Part shown: one piece after another, positions 53,954 to 64,000 of the stretch
Numbering within the stretch: the stretch's first letter is position 1
Layout of the letters: each line of letters opens with the position of its first letter
Program-made: the position numbers and the translations under genes
Assembly (NCBI GenBank): GCA_011947345.1
Contig: JAAVTG010001003.1
Span: forward strand, 372,001-436,000
Direction: 5' to 3'
DNA length: 64,000 nt
From: Phytophthora quininea
Taxonomy: Eukaryota > Oomycota > Peronosporomycetes > Peronosporales > Peronosporaceae
Notes under the pieces: model-generated
The model's input: the letters and a program-made list of their open reading frames with translations, nothing else
The model's database searches: none
Told to the model about the DNA's origin: nothing

Positions 53954-56900
53954 ATGTCAAGTGACGTGCATGCAGATGGCGCTAAGAATACTTGCATAGC
54001 CCCGTGGCTCCGGTTGGCACCAGTGACCACAGTGGAAGAGTGCTTCGCTCGTACACGGAGCGAAAGTCGGAACCAGACGCCCCAGGCGGTGGGTGCGCCC
54101 GCCTTCGCACCTCTACTGATTGCCGCGTTGACCCGGCGACATCGCGATTGCAGCGCGAACGACCATCTATCTATTCACCCCCTAGCGCATCGGGGTCATC
54201 GGGCTCTCCTCGCAATGGACCCCACAGTGTCGTCGTCCACGTGAGACGAGCGCTCCTGTGCTTGAGGATTCGTGACGATGCAGGCCACTAACGATCTGAT
54301 TGCTTTGCTGTTCAGGGGGGCAATGTGGAGACAATCAAGGAAGGCACCGTAGCTGTCCGTGGACACTTGATGGTGAGTTTGCTTCGATCCCTGCCAAGTT
54401 TACGACAGCTATCCGCTAACTTGTCGGCGAGCAGTGGCGGGATCGGTTTGTAGTTGTTCGCACAGGTGAAATGATCATCCGACGGCGACGGGGGGCGCGA
54501 TCAAGGCAAAGGTTGGTGTTTGTTGTATTTATTGGCCTTATCGCCTCGACTACTCACGCTTCGTTCGCTCAGATCGACCTGCTCGATGCCAACGTAAAGC
54601 TTACATTCCTGGGTGGGCAGTCGCTGTTGACGATTTCAATTCTCGGACACGACACGGTGTTGGATTTCCGCTCTTCGACTTCTCGCGACGAATGGATTAG
54701 CGCGATTGTAAGCGCACAGGAACTGCCTGGAGCAGACGCTGAGTGTGATGAGGATGCGACGGATCTCCTGTCGGAAGAGGAGTTCGACGACAAGGAGAGA
54801 CTTCTTCGTCGAAGCTCCACGATGAGTGCGGGGACGGAAAAGAGCGACTCGGTCGAGGAGGACATTGAAGGGTATAACGATGCACTTCTCGCGTTGCAGA
54901 GCGTCCGCGACTCGGTCATGCAGTGCCATCGGTCCATGGGGGCCGCCGAGGTCGACTCGTTTATCACTCCTCGGGAAGTTGTGTCCACTATGAACACCAG
55001 GAACGCGTCGCCGTCCGATCGACGAGCCAAGATTAATGCCACTAGAAGTGAAGAGGAGCTGCGATGGAAGCGTCTTCGCTCCTTGTTGACGTTAATTGAG
55101 AGCTCGCCGCATGGCGGACGCGTTGTGCTGTTGCACCTTGGAGTGGTGGCGTCTGCAGGAATTAGCGTCAGCGATATCTTACTAGCCCTCGGCGAGAAGC
55201 AGCGAGACAACCCTCGCAATGGGTCATTTACTCCACGGGCTCTGAGTGCTCAGAAACACCACATTGCGGCATTTGTCCGCGATATCTTGTTCCACCCTAT
55301 CTACTCGAAACGCGAGGAAGTCAAGACCGAAGTCGTGCAAGGCCTCGTGGATTTATTCTTCCCCACTGTCGACTCCGAAGGTTTAGCGACGACATGCCCA
55401 TGCAATCAATTGCTTTAACCAACGCCGCCAGAGGAACCGCAAAAGCGAAAACGACGCAGACGTTGCGTTCTACACTTCGACTGGAATTGTTCCGCCGAGT
55501 AGTATATCCCCGCCACCGCGGCCCCGCAACTACGCAAAAAGCGACGGAATCATTCCTTCCCGAGTTTGGTGCGTGCCAAGAGTGCGGGTGCGGCGCCTCC
55601 AACGCCAATCGATACCAATGCGCCTACCAAAATTGAAGAAGGAAGTCAAAGACTACGAGACAATTTATCTCTCCTGTTTGCTCCGAACTCCAGAGGCGGA
55701 ACGTTTATCACGAACACGACGCCGATTTTCGACGTGGATGTATTAGACGATTTCGATCTAGGTGGGGAAGAAGTGTACCTCGCCGAACCACTGCGGACCG
55801 TATTATGGGAGATTTCGTGCTCCGAGATGGCCGAGCAGCTTACACTATTCCACCACACGCAGCTGTCGAATGTGCATCCGTGGGAGTTCCTGCACCACCC
55901 CAAAGAAGCTGCCAAGGAAATGACCGATCACTTCAATCGCCTGGTTGCGTATTTTGTCTGGTCGGTGCTAGTGGAGGACACCCCCAAGGACCGAGCAGAA
56001 GTGATCGAAGACATTATTTCCATTGCCATGGCTGCAAGCGCACCGCCGCTAAACAATTTTCACTTGGTAATGGCGTGTGTGGGCTGTCTAGGAGACTTGC
56101 CGTTGATGTCTTCGCGGATGCCCATAACGTGGAAAAGGTTCGCGCCAAGTACAAGACGCGCCTCACTGAACTGCGACGGCTTTGCGATCACTCTGGCGGG
56201 TTCGAGAATTTGCGGCGGAAACAGAGTGTTGAAAGCGTCCGTCCGCCGCTGTCCAGCGATGTATCAACCACTTCCATCATCCCATTCATCGGCGTGATTG
56301 GCGTCATGCTCGAGCGATTGCGATCGATCAGCTATTTCACCCCAAAGAAGATGCTGGACTTGGACAAGCTGGAGCGGCAGTACATGACGCTTAACGTGCT
56401 GGAGAATGCTCTTCTTAAACCTCCACCACGACCGAGTCGTACATTTCAACGTGGCAAGGCTGCACCGACCGAATCTGCGGCCGAGATGACCGCTCGAGTG
56501 CAGCACTTTTTCAACAACCTCAACATGGATTTCGCAACACCACGGCTGCACCAGCTCCGCTCGCAGCAAATTCTAGCCAACGAGACCAACGTGACACCTT
56601 CTGCAGCGTCTTCCTTTGCGTTATCGACGGCGAACGTGAATAACAAATTTGCTGCCTCGTCGTCGATGGCCATGACCATGTCATCACTAGCGACAACCAT
56701 GTCGTCAACAGCAGGAATCAGCACCATTGCTGAGTCGCAGATGCATGTGGGCTCGAGTGAAAGCTCCAATACGCCGTTTGCTTCGTTCCGACATATTTGC
56801 GTCCTCCTGGTGTCGGTGCAAGACACGCGCGAGCGGCTCGAGATGGCTTTAGAGGCTTTGTTCGCGGACGATCGCCAGTCTGCCACGCGGTTCCTGCACA

Positions 56901-57671
56901 AGTTCCTGGTCGATTTCAAGCAGAACGTGTGGATTGCAGGCGGTGGGTCGTCACTTCAAAGTATCCGCAACTGTGTTGCAACACTGCACCACGAGGTATT
57001 AACACACAAGATGACAGAGCTCATGCAGATCAGCGGACTCGATGAGAACGCCGTCGACCTGCACATGATGGTCTACGAGAAGATTGTGGCGCTGACGGTG
57101 CAGCCAGTGTACCGGCAAGTCGTGGCCAAGGCCAAGCGCACCTGTGCCACGGAAGACGAGCACGCTGCAGCGAAAGTCATGCAGAGCACTCCGTACAGCA
57201 TCGTCGACAGCAACACAGGCAGACACTGCAGCAATTGCAGCTCCGGGTCGCCGATCCAGTTGCTGGATCTCGTGTGCGAGTTGGTGGCGCTGCCTCAGCA
57301 GCGGGACAGCGTGGCCGCAACGGACCATCAACTGGCCGCCGTGGAGCTGCTTGGCGCTCTTCAGCACCAAGGACGACGCACCTTTTGGCCACGCACCCGG
57401 TGAGCAGCTTGTGTTTGCTGCGGCAGACACTGGACCCGACGTTCCTAACGAGAGAGCGGCGGCGAGCTCTCGAGGTGTTTGGCGCGGCGGTGGCGTGGCT
57501 GCGCAAGGATCTGAAGCCCGGTCCGCAGAGCAAGGGAAGTGTAGGCCGATTACCCACGACATCTTGATGGCCAAAACCAAACGACAGGTCTTGGCCCAAA
57601 GCCTCCTAGCCATTGAAAGCAACTTTGTACTGCACGCGATCTCGACGGCCGCCACAAATTCGGGCCAGTAA
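53954..57671 (+). CDS. PH - RasGEF domain protein
   Basis: Likely guanine-nucleotide exchange factor for a Ras-like GTPase at membranes. Starts MSSDVHADGAKNTCIAP at 53954. A Ser/Pro/Arg-rich N-terminus is followed by a PH domain over several short exons: IKEGTVAVRGHLM|WRDRFVV, LTFLGGQSLLTISI and RDEWISAIVSA. A long linker leads to a CDC25/RasGEF catalytic domain: PLRTVLWEISCSEMAEQLTL, FHHTQLSNVHPWEF, DHFNRLVAYFVWSVL, LNNFHLVMACVGCLGDLPL, and then, after a frame change near 56110, PFIGVIGVMLERL. About 450 further residues hold helices (VYEKIVALTVQPVYRQVVAK) and end AIESNFVLHAISTAATNSGQ. Breaks near 54004, 54500, 55480, 56110, 57390 and 57540. The C-terminal domain is unidentified; a VPS9-like helical fold is possible. 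Confidence 0.75.
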
Positions 57672-58261
57672 ATATAGTATTTCGCGCGGAGGAGCGCTTG
57701 ATTGAATTTGACTTGCGTCCGTGCCGAAAGTCCATCGCGTGTGGTGGCGAGAAGAGGATAGAAGCAAACGTGAGAGGCGAGCAAGGCAACCAAAGCAAGT
57801 TGCCTTTTGCATCGGCATCGAAGCGGTATCTGTTGCCCCTTTCCCACGCGCGCAGCCGGGCCAAGTCTTTCGATGTGCGAAGCGACTCAGACATAATCGA
57901 CTGCTTTGTATGCGCCTGATTCCAGCTCTTATTGGTCGAAAACCGTTCCTTGACTGCAGAGGTGCATTGTGGTGTTGCAGGCTCATCTGCGTGGGAGCCC
58001 ACACAAATTGACCGTGATGTCGGTCGTGGCATCGCGGCTTTCCCGGCTCGGAACGCGCGCAGAGCCGTCGGCGGCGCGATTCCCACCCACTCGAGGCGCC
58101 GACTATCGCCCCTCCCCTCATTGTTCTCTCCTCTGGCGGCGCAGGCCCAGGGCCCAAGACCCTGCTTGCTCTCGGTGAGCCCACTCACTCTGATACGCGA
58201 CAGAAGGCGGTGTATCTATCCACGTCTGGGACCTCCCCTCTGTAGAGGGAACGACATACCT
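57672..58261. other. Intergenic
   Basis: About 590 bp between two plus-strand genes. Open frames here on the minus strand (57550-58188) are GC-driven and without domains. The right part, pyrimidine-rich at 58098-58130, is presumably promoter and leader of the receptor-like gene. No elements recognised. Confidence 0.4.
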
Positions 58262-60662
58262 ATGCGGCTATGGACGCTGGCGCTGGCGGTGCTGGCCTCA
58301 ACAGCGAGGGCCGCCAGCTCGGACTCGAGCGGCACAGCTAGCGGGACGCTCAACACGCTCACCACGAGCTGCAACGGCGGCTGCAGCAGCAACAGCGCCT
58401 GCGTGGTGGTGGGCCAGTCCTCGGCCAACACCATCAACTGCGTCAACGACACCAACTGCGTCACGCTCTCGTCCGGACAGTCGGCGCTCTGCCTGGACGC
58501 TTTCGCCTCGAGCGCCAGCGAGTGGATCTTCGAGCCGGCCGAGAGCAACGACACGGCCGGCGCAGGACCTTTCGAGCGCGTGGGTCTGCTGCAGCTAGAC
58601 GACCACGTGACGGACCTGACGTTCCAACGAGCAGGCAGCCAAGAAGAGCCGCTGACGGGCACGCTGGAGCTGGCCTCCATGAACATCCAACCGAAGTCCA
58701 CGCTGGACAAAGTCACGTTCTGGAACCTGACGCTGTCCGGACTGGGCAGTGCATTGCCACTCAACAGTGTCAAGAGAATGTGAGTTGAAGTATCTCGGCT
58801 CAGGAGAGGAGATGGAACTGATTAAGTGGTGTATGTTGGGACAGATCCTTCAATTACTGCTCACTGACTGCCATCCCCACGGCGGTTGTGGCAGGAGACT
58901 CGGTCACCGTCATGTAAGATGGAAATGTAGGCTGATGTTGAGGGGATTTTCGGGGCTGACGATTTTGTTGTGGTTTTTATAATTTAACCAACAACTCCAT
59001 CACGGAAGTGGATTCCGAGTTCCAAGGTTTATCCTTCGCCAACCTTACTGCACTGTACGTGGACTAACTGGAGGTACAAATAATACGCGCCGCCGCTGAC
59101 ATTTCTTTTATTTATCCATCTTTTGCAGCGATCTGTCGTCAAATGCGTTGACGAGTTTTGCGATCGTCGCAGACAACGTTCCTAAGCTCACCACTCTGTA
59201 CGTTCACTGCATCCTTGTTGCTTTTGTTTTCAATACTCTTATTTATTTATTGTTCAGGTTTCTTCACGGCAATTCGTTGCAATCCATCCCCGAATCCGTC
59301 TTTAACTTATCAAAGCTGCAGTCTCTGACGCTGGACGATAATCCTATCAACGCGTCCGAGCTGACGACGGCCCAGTTCACGTTCCTCGCTAATTTGCAAC
59401 TTTTCACGGTGGATGGCACTACCAACACGAGCGCTTGTCCAAGTTCCACGGTCCAAAGCGCGCTGAACGAGTCTTTCACTTTCTGCGTGGGAGCGGATGG
59501 CTCAGACGTCGGGTCGAATACAGTCCGGAACAGCCTGCCACGACAGTGCCTACAACAACAGAGGGCTCTTCATCCTCCTCTGGATCAAGCAAGACATGGG
59601 TTATTATCGGCGCTTGTCTTGGGGCGGTGGCGCTGCTGTTGCTGATCCTCTTCATCTGGTGGTACTGCCGTCGCCGTCGCAACGAGCAGCCCAAACTCAT
59701 GAACAGCACCACACCGTCTATTGCAATCGGCATGGGCGACATGTCGGACCATCCGTACATGGAGTTGGGGTTCCACACTCCAATGCCTCCAGCCAGACAA
59801 CGTCAGACTTTGAGCTGCTCGCGTCGGTGGCTGACGGCTACATCGGACTGACGCGACTATCGTATGATGATGTGTTCCTGCACAAGATGCTGCGTGTCAG
59901 CAGTCGCTCAGAGCTGTGGCTGGGCGAGTACAAGCATGAGGCTGTGCTCGTCAAGAAAATCAAGAGCAACACTGCGTCGAAGGCGCTTCTGCGAGACTTT
60001 GTGACCGAGATCGAGCTCATGTTCGAGCTCAAGCACCCGCGCATTGCTGCCTTCCGCGGCGCAATGTGGGATGCAGACGGCACGGAGCTCTGCGCTGTTG
60101 TGGAATATGTCGACAAGGGTGCGCTCCGTGACTGCACAGTTAATCCCAATGTGGAGTTGTCTGTGCCAAAGCAGCATGCTATCGCTCGGCAGATCTCAGA
60201 AGCCATGGCGTTCCTGCACAAGCAGAACATTGTGCATGGCCGATTGAATGCGTTCAACATCCTATTGGACAACGACTACTCTGCTAAGCTGAGCATCTTC
60301 AGCATCTTCCACTACGTCAAGCTGTCGCCACTCGACAACGAGTGCAGGGTTTTCGTAGCGCCGGAAGTGTTGCGTGGCGAGCAGCCGACGGAGAGATCAG
60401 ATGTGTACGCATTTGGCGTGGTGCTCGTGGAGATTGACACTGGCGAAACCCCAGTTATGAATGCGAGAAGGATGTCACTGGAGAGGCCAGGACGCGAAGA
60501 GATGATGTCACCTACAGCCAAGAAGACAGGGTTCCGCTTGAGCCACCTTTGCTCTGGAGTCATGAAGGAGACGATTGCCGCGTGCTTGAAAAAGACCCCG
60601 CCAAGCGACCGTCGATGTCGGACGTGGCGTTTGCTCTCAAGACCGGCGCGATGAAACTGTAG
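58262..60662 (+). CDS. LRR receptor-like pseudokinase (TKL type)
   Basis: Signal peptide MRLWTLALAVLASTARAASS. The ectodomain has a Cys-rich part (SCNGGCSSNSACVVVGQSSA) and LRRs split over short exons: NNSITEVDSEFQ, DLSSNALTSF, LHGNSLQSIPESVFNLSKLQ then SLTLDDNPINA. The transmembrane helix is TWVIIGACLGAVALLLLILF then RRRRNEQ. The cytosolic kinase domain retains the VAIK-type Lys (EAVLVKKIKS) and APE (VFVAPEVL), but HRD is HGR (VHGRLNAFNILLD), the DFG site reads SIFSIF and the Gly loop is lost, so it is a predicted pseudokinase. It ends EKDPAKRPSMSDVAFAL then KTGAMKL after a one-base loss near 60588. Other breaks near 59500 and 59785. The exon edge at ~58980 is unresolved. Confidence 0.8.
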
Positions 60663-61239
60663 TGCCTGACGTGCGCGTACAAGTGGGCTTACAATCTGCT
60701 GCATTGGGCAGAGCGCGTGGATATCAGCCCCGCAACATGTAAACAAGCAGGATACTTCCCTTGTATACACAAGCAGTCTATTGTATGAAACAGAATACCA
60801 ATTACTGTATGCCTTGGATATCGTCTTGCCTGCTCTAAGTATGACTCACCCGTATGACGAACAAAAAATGAGACGAAGCAAAAGGTAAAAGTTGCAACAA
60901 GATCGGATACTGTACTGCCTCATCTGATACTTGATGCGTAACGGAATTGAAGGCAAGAGCCTCGAAGGAAAGTCGCAACACACCTCCCGTTGTCTGCTTT
61001 CGACCAGTGGTCGATGTGTCCGTGAAAAATATTCGGACTCATCAAGAGGAAAATATTCACATGGCAAAGATGCAGAATTCAAATGAATTTGGATGATTTG
61101 TTTCTACAAGCTTGAAGTGCGTCAAAACTATCCGGTCAATAAATATTTAACGCTCCCTCCCTATTTTCAAGGGGCTCCCCGCATCGGGCCTTTTGTTGGA
61201 TGTCGCCACGATCGTCTCGCAGCACCCGCGGGACCGTCA
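60663..61239. other. Intergenic, convergent gene ends
   Basis: About 580 bp of AT-richer DNA between two stop codons facing each other. It should hold the 3'UTRs of both. No open frame with a recognisable product, no repeat and no RNA gene was seen. Confidence 0.45.
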
Positions 61240-62501
61240 TCATCGCTTCGAGGTGGATTGCAATGATCCACCCTTGGCGCCTTGGTGCAGCGAGCACACG
61301 TTGCCGTTGCGCTCATACGCAGGCTTGCGGCAACCTTCCACAACACAGCGCTTGCCTGATTAGTGGGAGCACAGACAACAGCCATGCAGCAAACAAGGAT
61401 GAAAGAGCACAGGGGAAAAGAGCTCACGTATGTAAGTATCCATGCGGTCAAGCATGTCAAGAATGAATCAGACAAACAAAAAGCATGCAGCTCACCTCCT
61501 CCGTGAGCCCAGCAGAGACCATGCGAGACGGCCGTCTTGGTGCAATTTTCTTCACTGCACTTCCGGCCTAAAAAAAAATAAAAAAGTAGTGTAAGCTGTT
61601 CGGTTCGGCCACAGTGAAAAATAATTGAGAAGCAAATGCAGCGCACACGCACCTCCTCCGTGCGACCAGCACACGCCACGGGACTTGGCTCGGTTCTCGC
61701 AGCCGGCCACCGTGCACTTGGTGGAGCCGCCTGCAGTAATGTGAACAAAAGTTTGTTAAGCAAATCGTGAAGCCACCTTTTGAAAAATCTGAGCGAACTG
61801 CAAGTCTTACCGTGCTTCCAGCACACGCCCAAATTTTTAGCACTGCTCGTGCACCCCGCGACCGCACATCGCTTGCCGCCCTGTTATCAGAATTAATTCG
61901 CACAGCGAAAAAAGCAGTTGAAGATAGCAGTCAGATACAGGCACGCTAAAAGAAATTGGCAAAGGACAAAAGCAGCAAGAACGCACTCCGTGGCCGATAC
62001 ACAGTCCTCGGTTCACCACGTAGCGCGTGCAGTTTTCAAATTTGCAAATGCGCGACTTTTTAACTGCTTTGGGCGGCGTGCGGGTGGCTGCATTGGCCGC
62101 TGCATTCTCCGAAGCCGGCGCGGCTCGGGTCGCAGCTCTCGAACTGACAGTTAGATCAGCTGCACACCATGTAAAAAGAAGGTGGAGAGGTGCCATTAGC
62201 GCGTGACGAACACTAGCAACTACCACTTGCAAATCAACGACGTACCGAAATTGGTGGTGCCCGCAACGTGTTCGTCATCGCCGCCCAAGATGAAGGCGAG
62301 CGAGCTCTTGCTGGCCACGACGGCCGAGGCTCGTCCCACTTGGTCCGTGTTCATGACAGCGTCGAACTGGCGTCTGGCGTCGCCAAGCGGCAGCGCTGGC
62401 GAGGCCCCTTCTCGCACGCCGTGCCCATCCTGACAGGGGTCGTTGGTCGCGTGTAGCCAAGCAGCGCTCATGTCGGCGTCGTCAGGGGCTTGGTTCTTCA
62501 T
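61240..62501 (-). CDS. Tandem WRKY19-like zinc-motif protein, about one motif per exon
   Basis: Starts MKNQAPDDADMSAAW at 62501 with a polar N-terminal exon. Five Cys/His repeats follow, each about 26 residues with the pattern C-x4-C…A…G-x-C-x2-H-G: ICKFENCTRYVVNRGLCIGH; RCAVAGCTSSAKNLGVCWKH; KCTVAGCENRAKSRGVCWSH; KCSEENCTKTAVSHGLCWAH; RCVVEGCRKPAYERNGNVCS-LH. The protein ends GGSLQSTSKR at 61240. Each repeat sits in its own exon, with introns falling in the Gly-Gly linker (CAC GGA GGA G|GC). This is the 'WRKY19-like zinc finger', very abundant in oomycetes and linked to DNA or protein binding; the role here is unknown. No frame breaks. Confidence 0.88.
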
Positions 62502-63394
62502 GCAGCAAGGGAGGAACGGTAGTGCATTCACTGTGGTGGTCGTTGAAATAGGGCCCAATTGGATACACGAACAGCCGGCGGATCGATCTGCAAGGGTGCA
62601 GGCAGAGAAGGACAGAGGACTTGGCCACTTGAGACTCGGTGCTACGAGTTAATGGACTGCTGGTTCTAGCAGCGAGATCGGAAGTGCTTTGGAGGACCAG
62701 GAGGCCAGGAGAACGGGTCACGGAGCTGAGCCAGAGACAAGCCTCGAGCTAAAGGGTATGTTGATTGCTTCGCTGCTGGGCCTGACGCCTCTCGGCAGAA
62801 CCACTGGACGCCGCGAGCCTCGCGGGAGCACGGGATCCGTTATGTGCCGACTCTCGGAGCGAGCCGGGCTGTATCAATACGCTGCGAGCCGGCCGGAGTG
62901 CGAGCCGCGCTGGGGCGGGGCAACACTTGAGGCTCTGCAAAGCGGATGGTGGTCGAAAATCGCCATTTTGGGCCAATGGACACCTGCTTGGCCGATTTCG
63001 CTGCTTCGAAATTCGCCCCATACGTTGAGCAAGACATTCGGTGTGCCCCATCCCTGGTGACTCACGCCCTCCGACTCTTCGGCGCCCAATCGCTGTACGG
63101 CGCGCAGCTGCTGCCACACACACGGTGGCGAGTACGTACACGTAGCGGGCCGACCTCGTTGCCACGGTATCTGCAAGCAATCGGCTGGTGCTGTCGCCGT
63201 GGCGATCCTCGAACGCTAACCAAGACACTGCACAACATGAATTGTATTCAAGACGGACAGACACGCTGCAACGCAACGAAGACGACTGTGGCCACTTCTG
63301 GTCCCGGTCCGTGCCTGTCAGCCACTGCCTGCGTAGAGCATGGGCCGAGATCCTCAGAGGTCGCACAGACGTCCCTGCGGCGTCGATCGAGTGC
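62502..63394. other. Region without a confident gene
   Basis: About 890 bp between the zinc-motif protein start and the coiled-coil gene. It presumably holds the promoter of the former (62502-62700). Overlapping frames occur on both strands in 62750-63440 (for example ITGALLDKLLCCHAEHSIDA on the minus strand, which could extend the coiled-coil gene if a base were missing near 63440), but none carries a known domain. Confidence 0.35.
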
Positions 63395-64000
63395 TCAGCG
63401 TGGCAGCAGAGCAGCTTGTCCAGCAGCGCTCCGGTGATGTGAACAGCAGACGACTTGCGAGGGCTCCTCCAGGGCAGCAGTGAGCTCCGCGACAAGCTGC
63501 TTCGTGACGACGCGGCTCTCGCATCGACAATGGCGACGCCTCCACAGCTCATGCGCTCGATCGGAGACGACGCGGACCCGAGTCTCCAGCTCCGCCTTGG
63601 CCCGCGCAGCGGTGCTCAGCTGCACGTAGGTCTTGGTCGCTGCGTCACAATGGAAACGTATGAGTGATCGAGCTCTTTTTGCAGGCGACGACACCTTACC
63701 GATCCGCTTCCAGCTTCTTAGCTGCTCTTTAGTCGAGTCCACGTCATGTTGGACACGCTGCAGCTGCCTCTGAGCCTGCTCCAGGCGCTGCTTGTAGTGC
63801 ACCAAGTCCATTTCAAGCCGGAACGACCGGCTCGAAGTCATGCGTTGGACGGATTTGACGCGGCGCAGCTCGTAGCACATCGCTTGCATCTCCACGGCGA
63901 GTTCATCGGATCTGTTCCGGATGCGTGTTGACGCTTCCGAAGTAATACGGCAGTCTCCGCTGCTCGAGTTTCTCTTCTACCATCGCCAGCTGGAGTGTGG
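63395..64000 (-). CDS. Coiled-coil protein, partial (N-terminus beyond window)
   Basis: From the right edge, minus-strand coding reads SEASTRIRNRSDELAVEMQA, then RLEMDLVHYKQRLEQAQRQL and VDSTKEQLRSWKRI, a heptad-rich coiled coil. An intron at ~63640-63702 (GTAAGG…GACGCAG) joins in phase at I|ATKTYVQLSTAARAKAELET, followed by more charged helix (LVAELTAALEEPSQ) to a stop at 63395. The end after EEPSQ is less convincing, and another frame may be correct. Right of about 63950 a stop interrupts this frame near the window edge, so another exon probably begins outside. Function unknown; likely cytoskeletal or structural. Confidence 0.5.

Noticed and set aside
57550..58188. Long minus-strand frames between RasGEF and receptor gene
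   Set aside because: Two overlapping frames are open at once because of high GC; neither has domain features, and part lies antisense to the RasGEF end.
61167..61832. Continuous 221-codon minus-strand frame
   Set aside because: It reads through three introns of the zinc-motif gene; splicing gives a much better repeated-motif protein.

Overview
This window is nuclear DNA from a flagellated stramenopile, most likely an oomycete (Phytophthora/Pythium relatives). Genes are dense and lie on both strands. Introns are short (about 40-110 bp) with GT..AG ends. The contents fit the group: a centriole/cilium protein (CEP162), a SANT/Myb-like gene pair with long charged C-terminal helices, a protein of tandem Cys/His 'WRKY19-like' zinc motifs, a secreted GH3 beta-glucosidase and an LRR receptor with a kinase-like domain. 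No prokaryotic operons, CRISPR arrays or rRNA genes were seen.

Layout. 0-10 kb: F-box/LRR protein (cut by the left edge), eIF6, CEP162, a class II eIF4E (4EHP type) and a small Dpy-30/RIIa-like protein. 10-19 kb: an orphan single-pass membrane protein, ATP12 (F1-ATPase assembly), two RPB4 genes flanking a DEAD-box-type helicase, an archaeal-type phosphoglycerate mutase and an SR splicing factor. 19-31 kb: Golgi SNARE GOSR1 divergent from HEATR5/Laa1, kinetochore CENP-L, a Qc-SNARE and TIM9. 31-42 kb is an accessory-looking stretch: two inverted SANT-like paralogues around a GH3 enzyme, a BED/hAT transposase remnant, a TYW3-Kelch-TYW2 fusion for wybutosine synthesis and a decayed nuclease-like gene. 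42-64 kb: APC1, poly(A) polymerase, CENP-C, a PH-RasGEF protein, an LRR receptor pseudokinase, the zinc-repeat protein and a coiled-coil gene cut by the right edge.

Functional themes: chromosome segregation and cell cycle (CENP-L, CENP-C, APC1, CEP162), Golgi/endosome traffic (GOSR1, HEATR5, Qc-SNARE), RNA and translation (eIF6, eIF4E2, RPB4 x2, helicase, SR protein, poly(A) polymerase, TYW fusion) and mitochondrial biogenesis (ATP12, TIM9).

Caution on reading frames: many conserved genes (CEP162, RPB4, helicase, phosphoglycerate mutase, GOSR1, HEATR5, CENP-L, APC1, CENP-C, RasGEF, receptor kinase) are broken by isolated single-base shifts, mostly one missing base at or beside a homopolymer. 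Because essential single-copy genes are affected, I treat these as likely assembly errors and annotate each gene as one locus.
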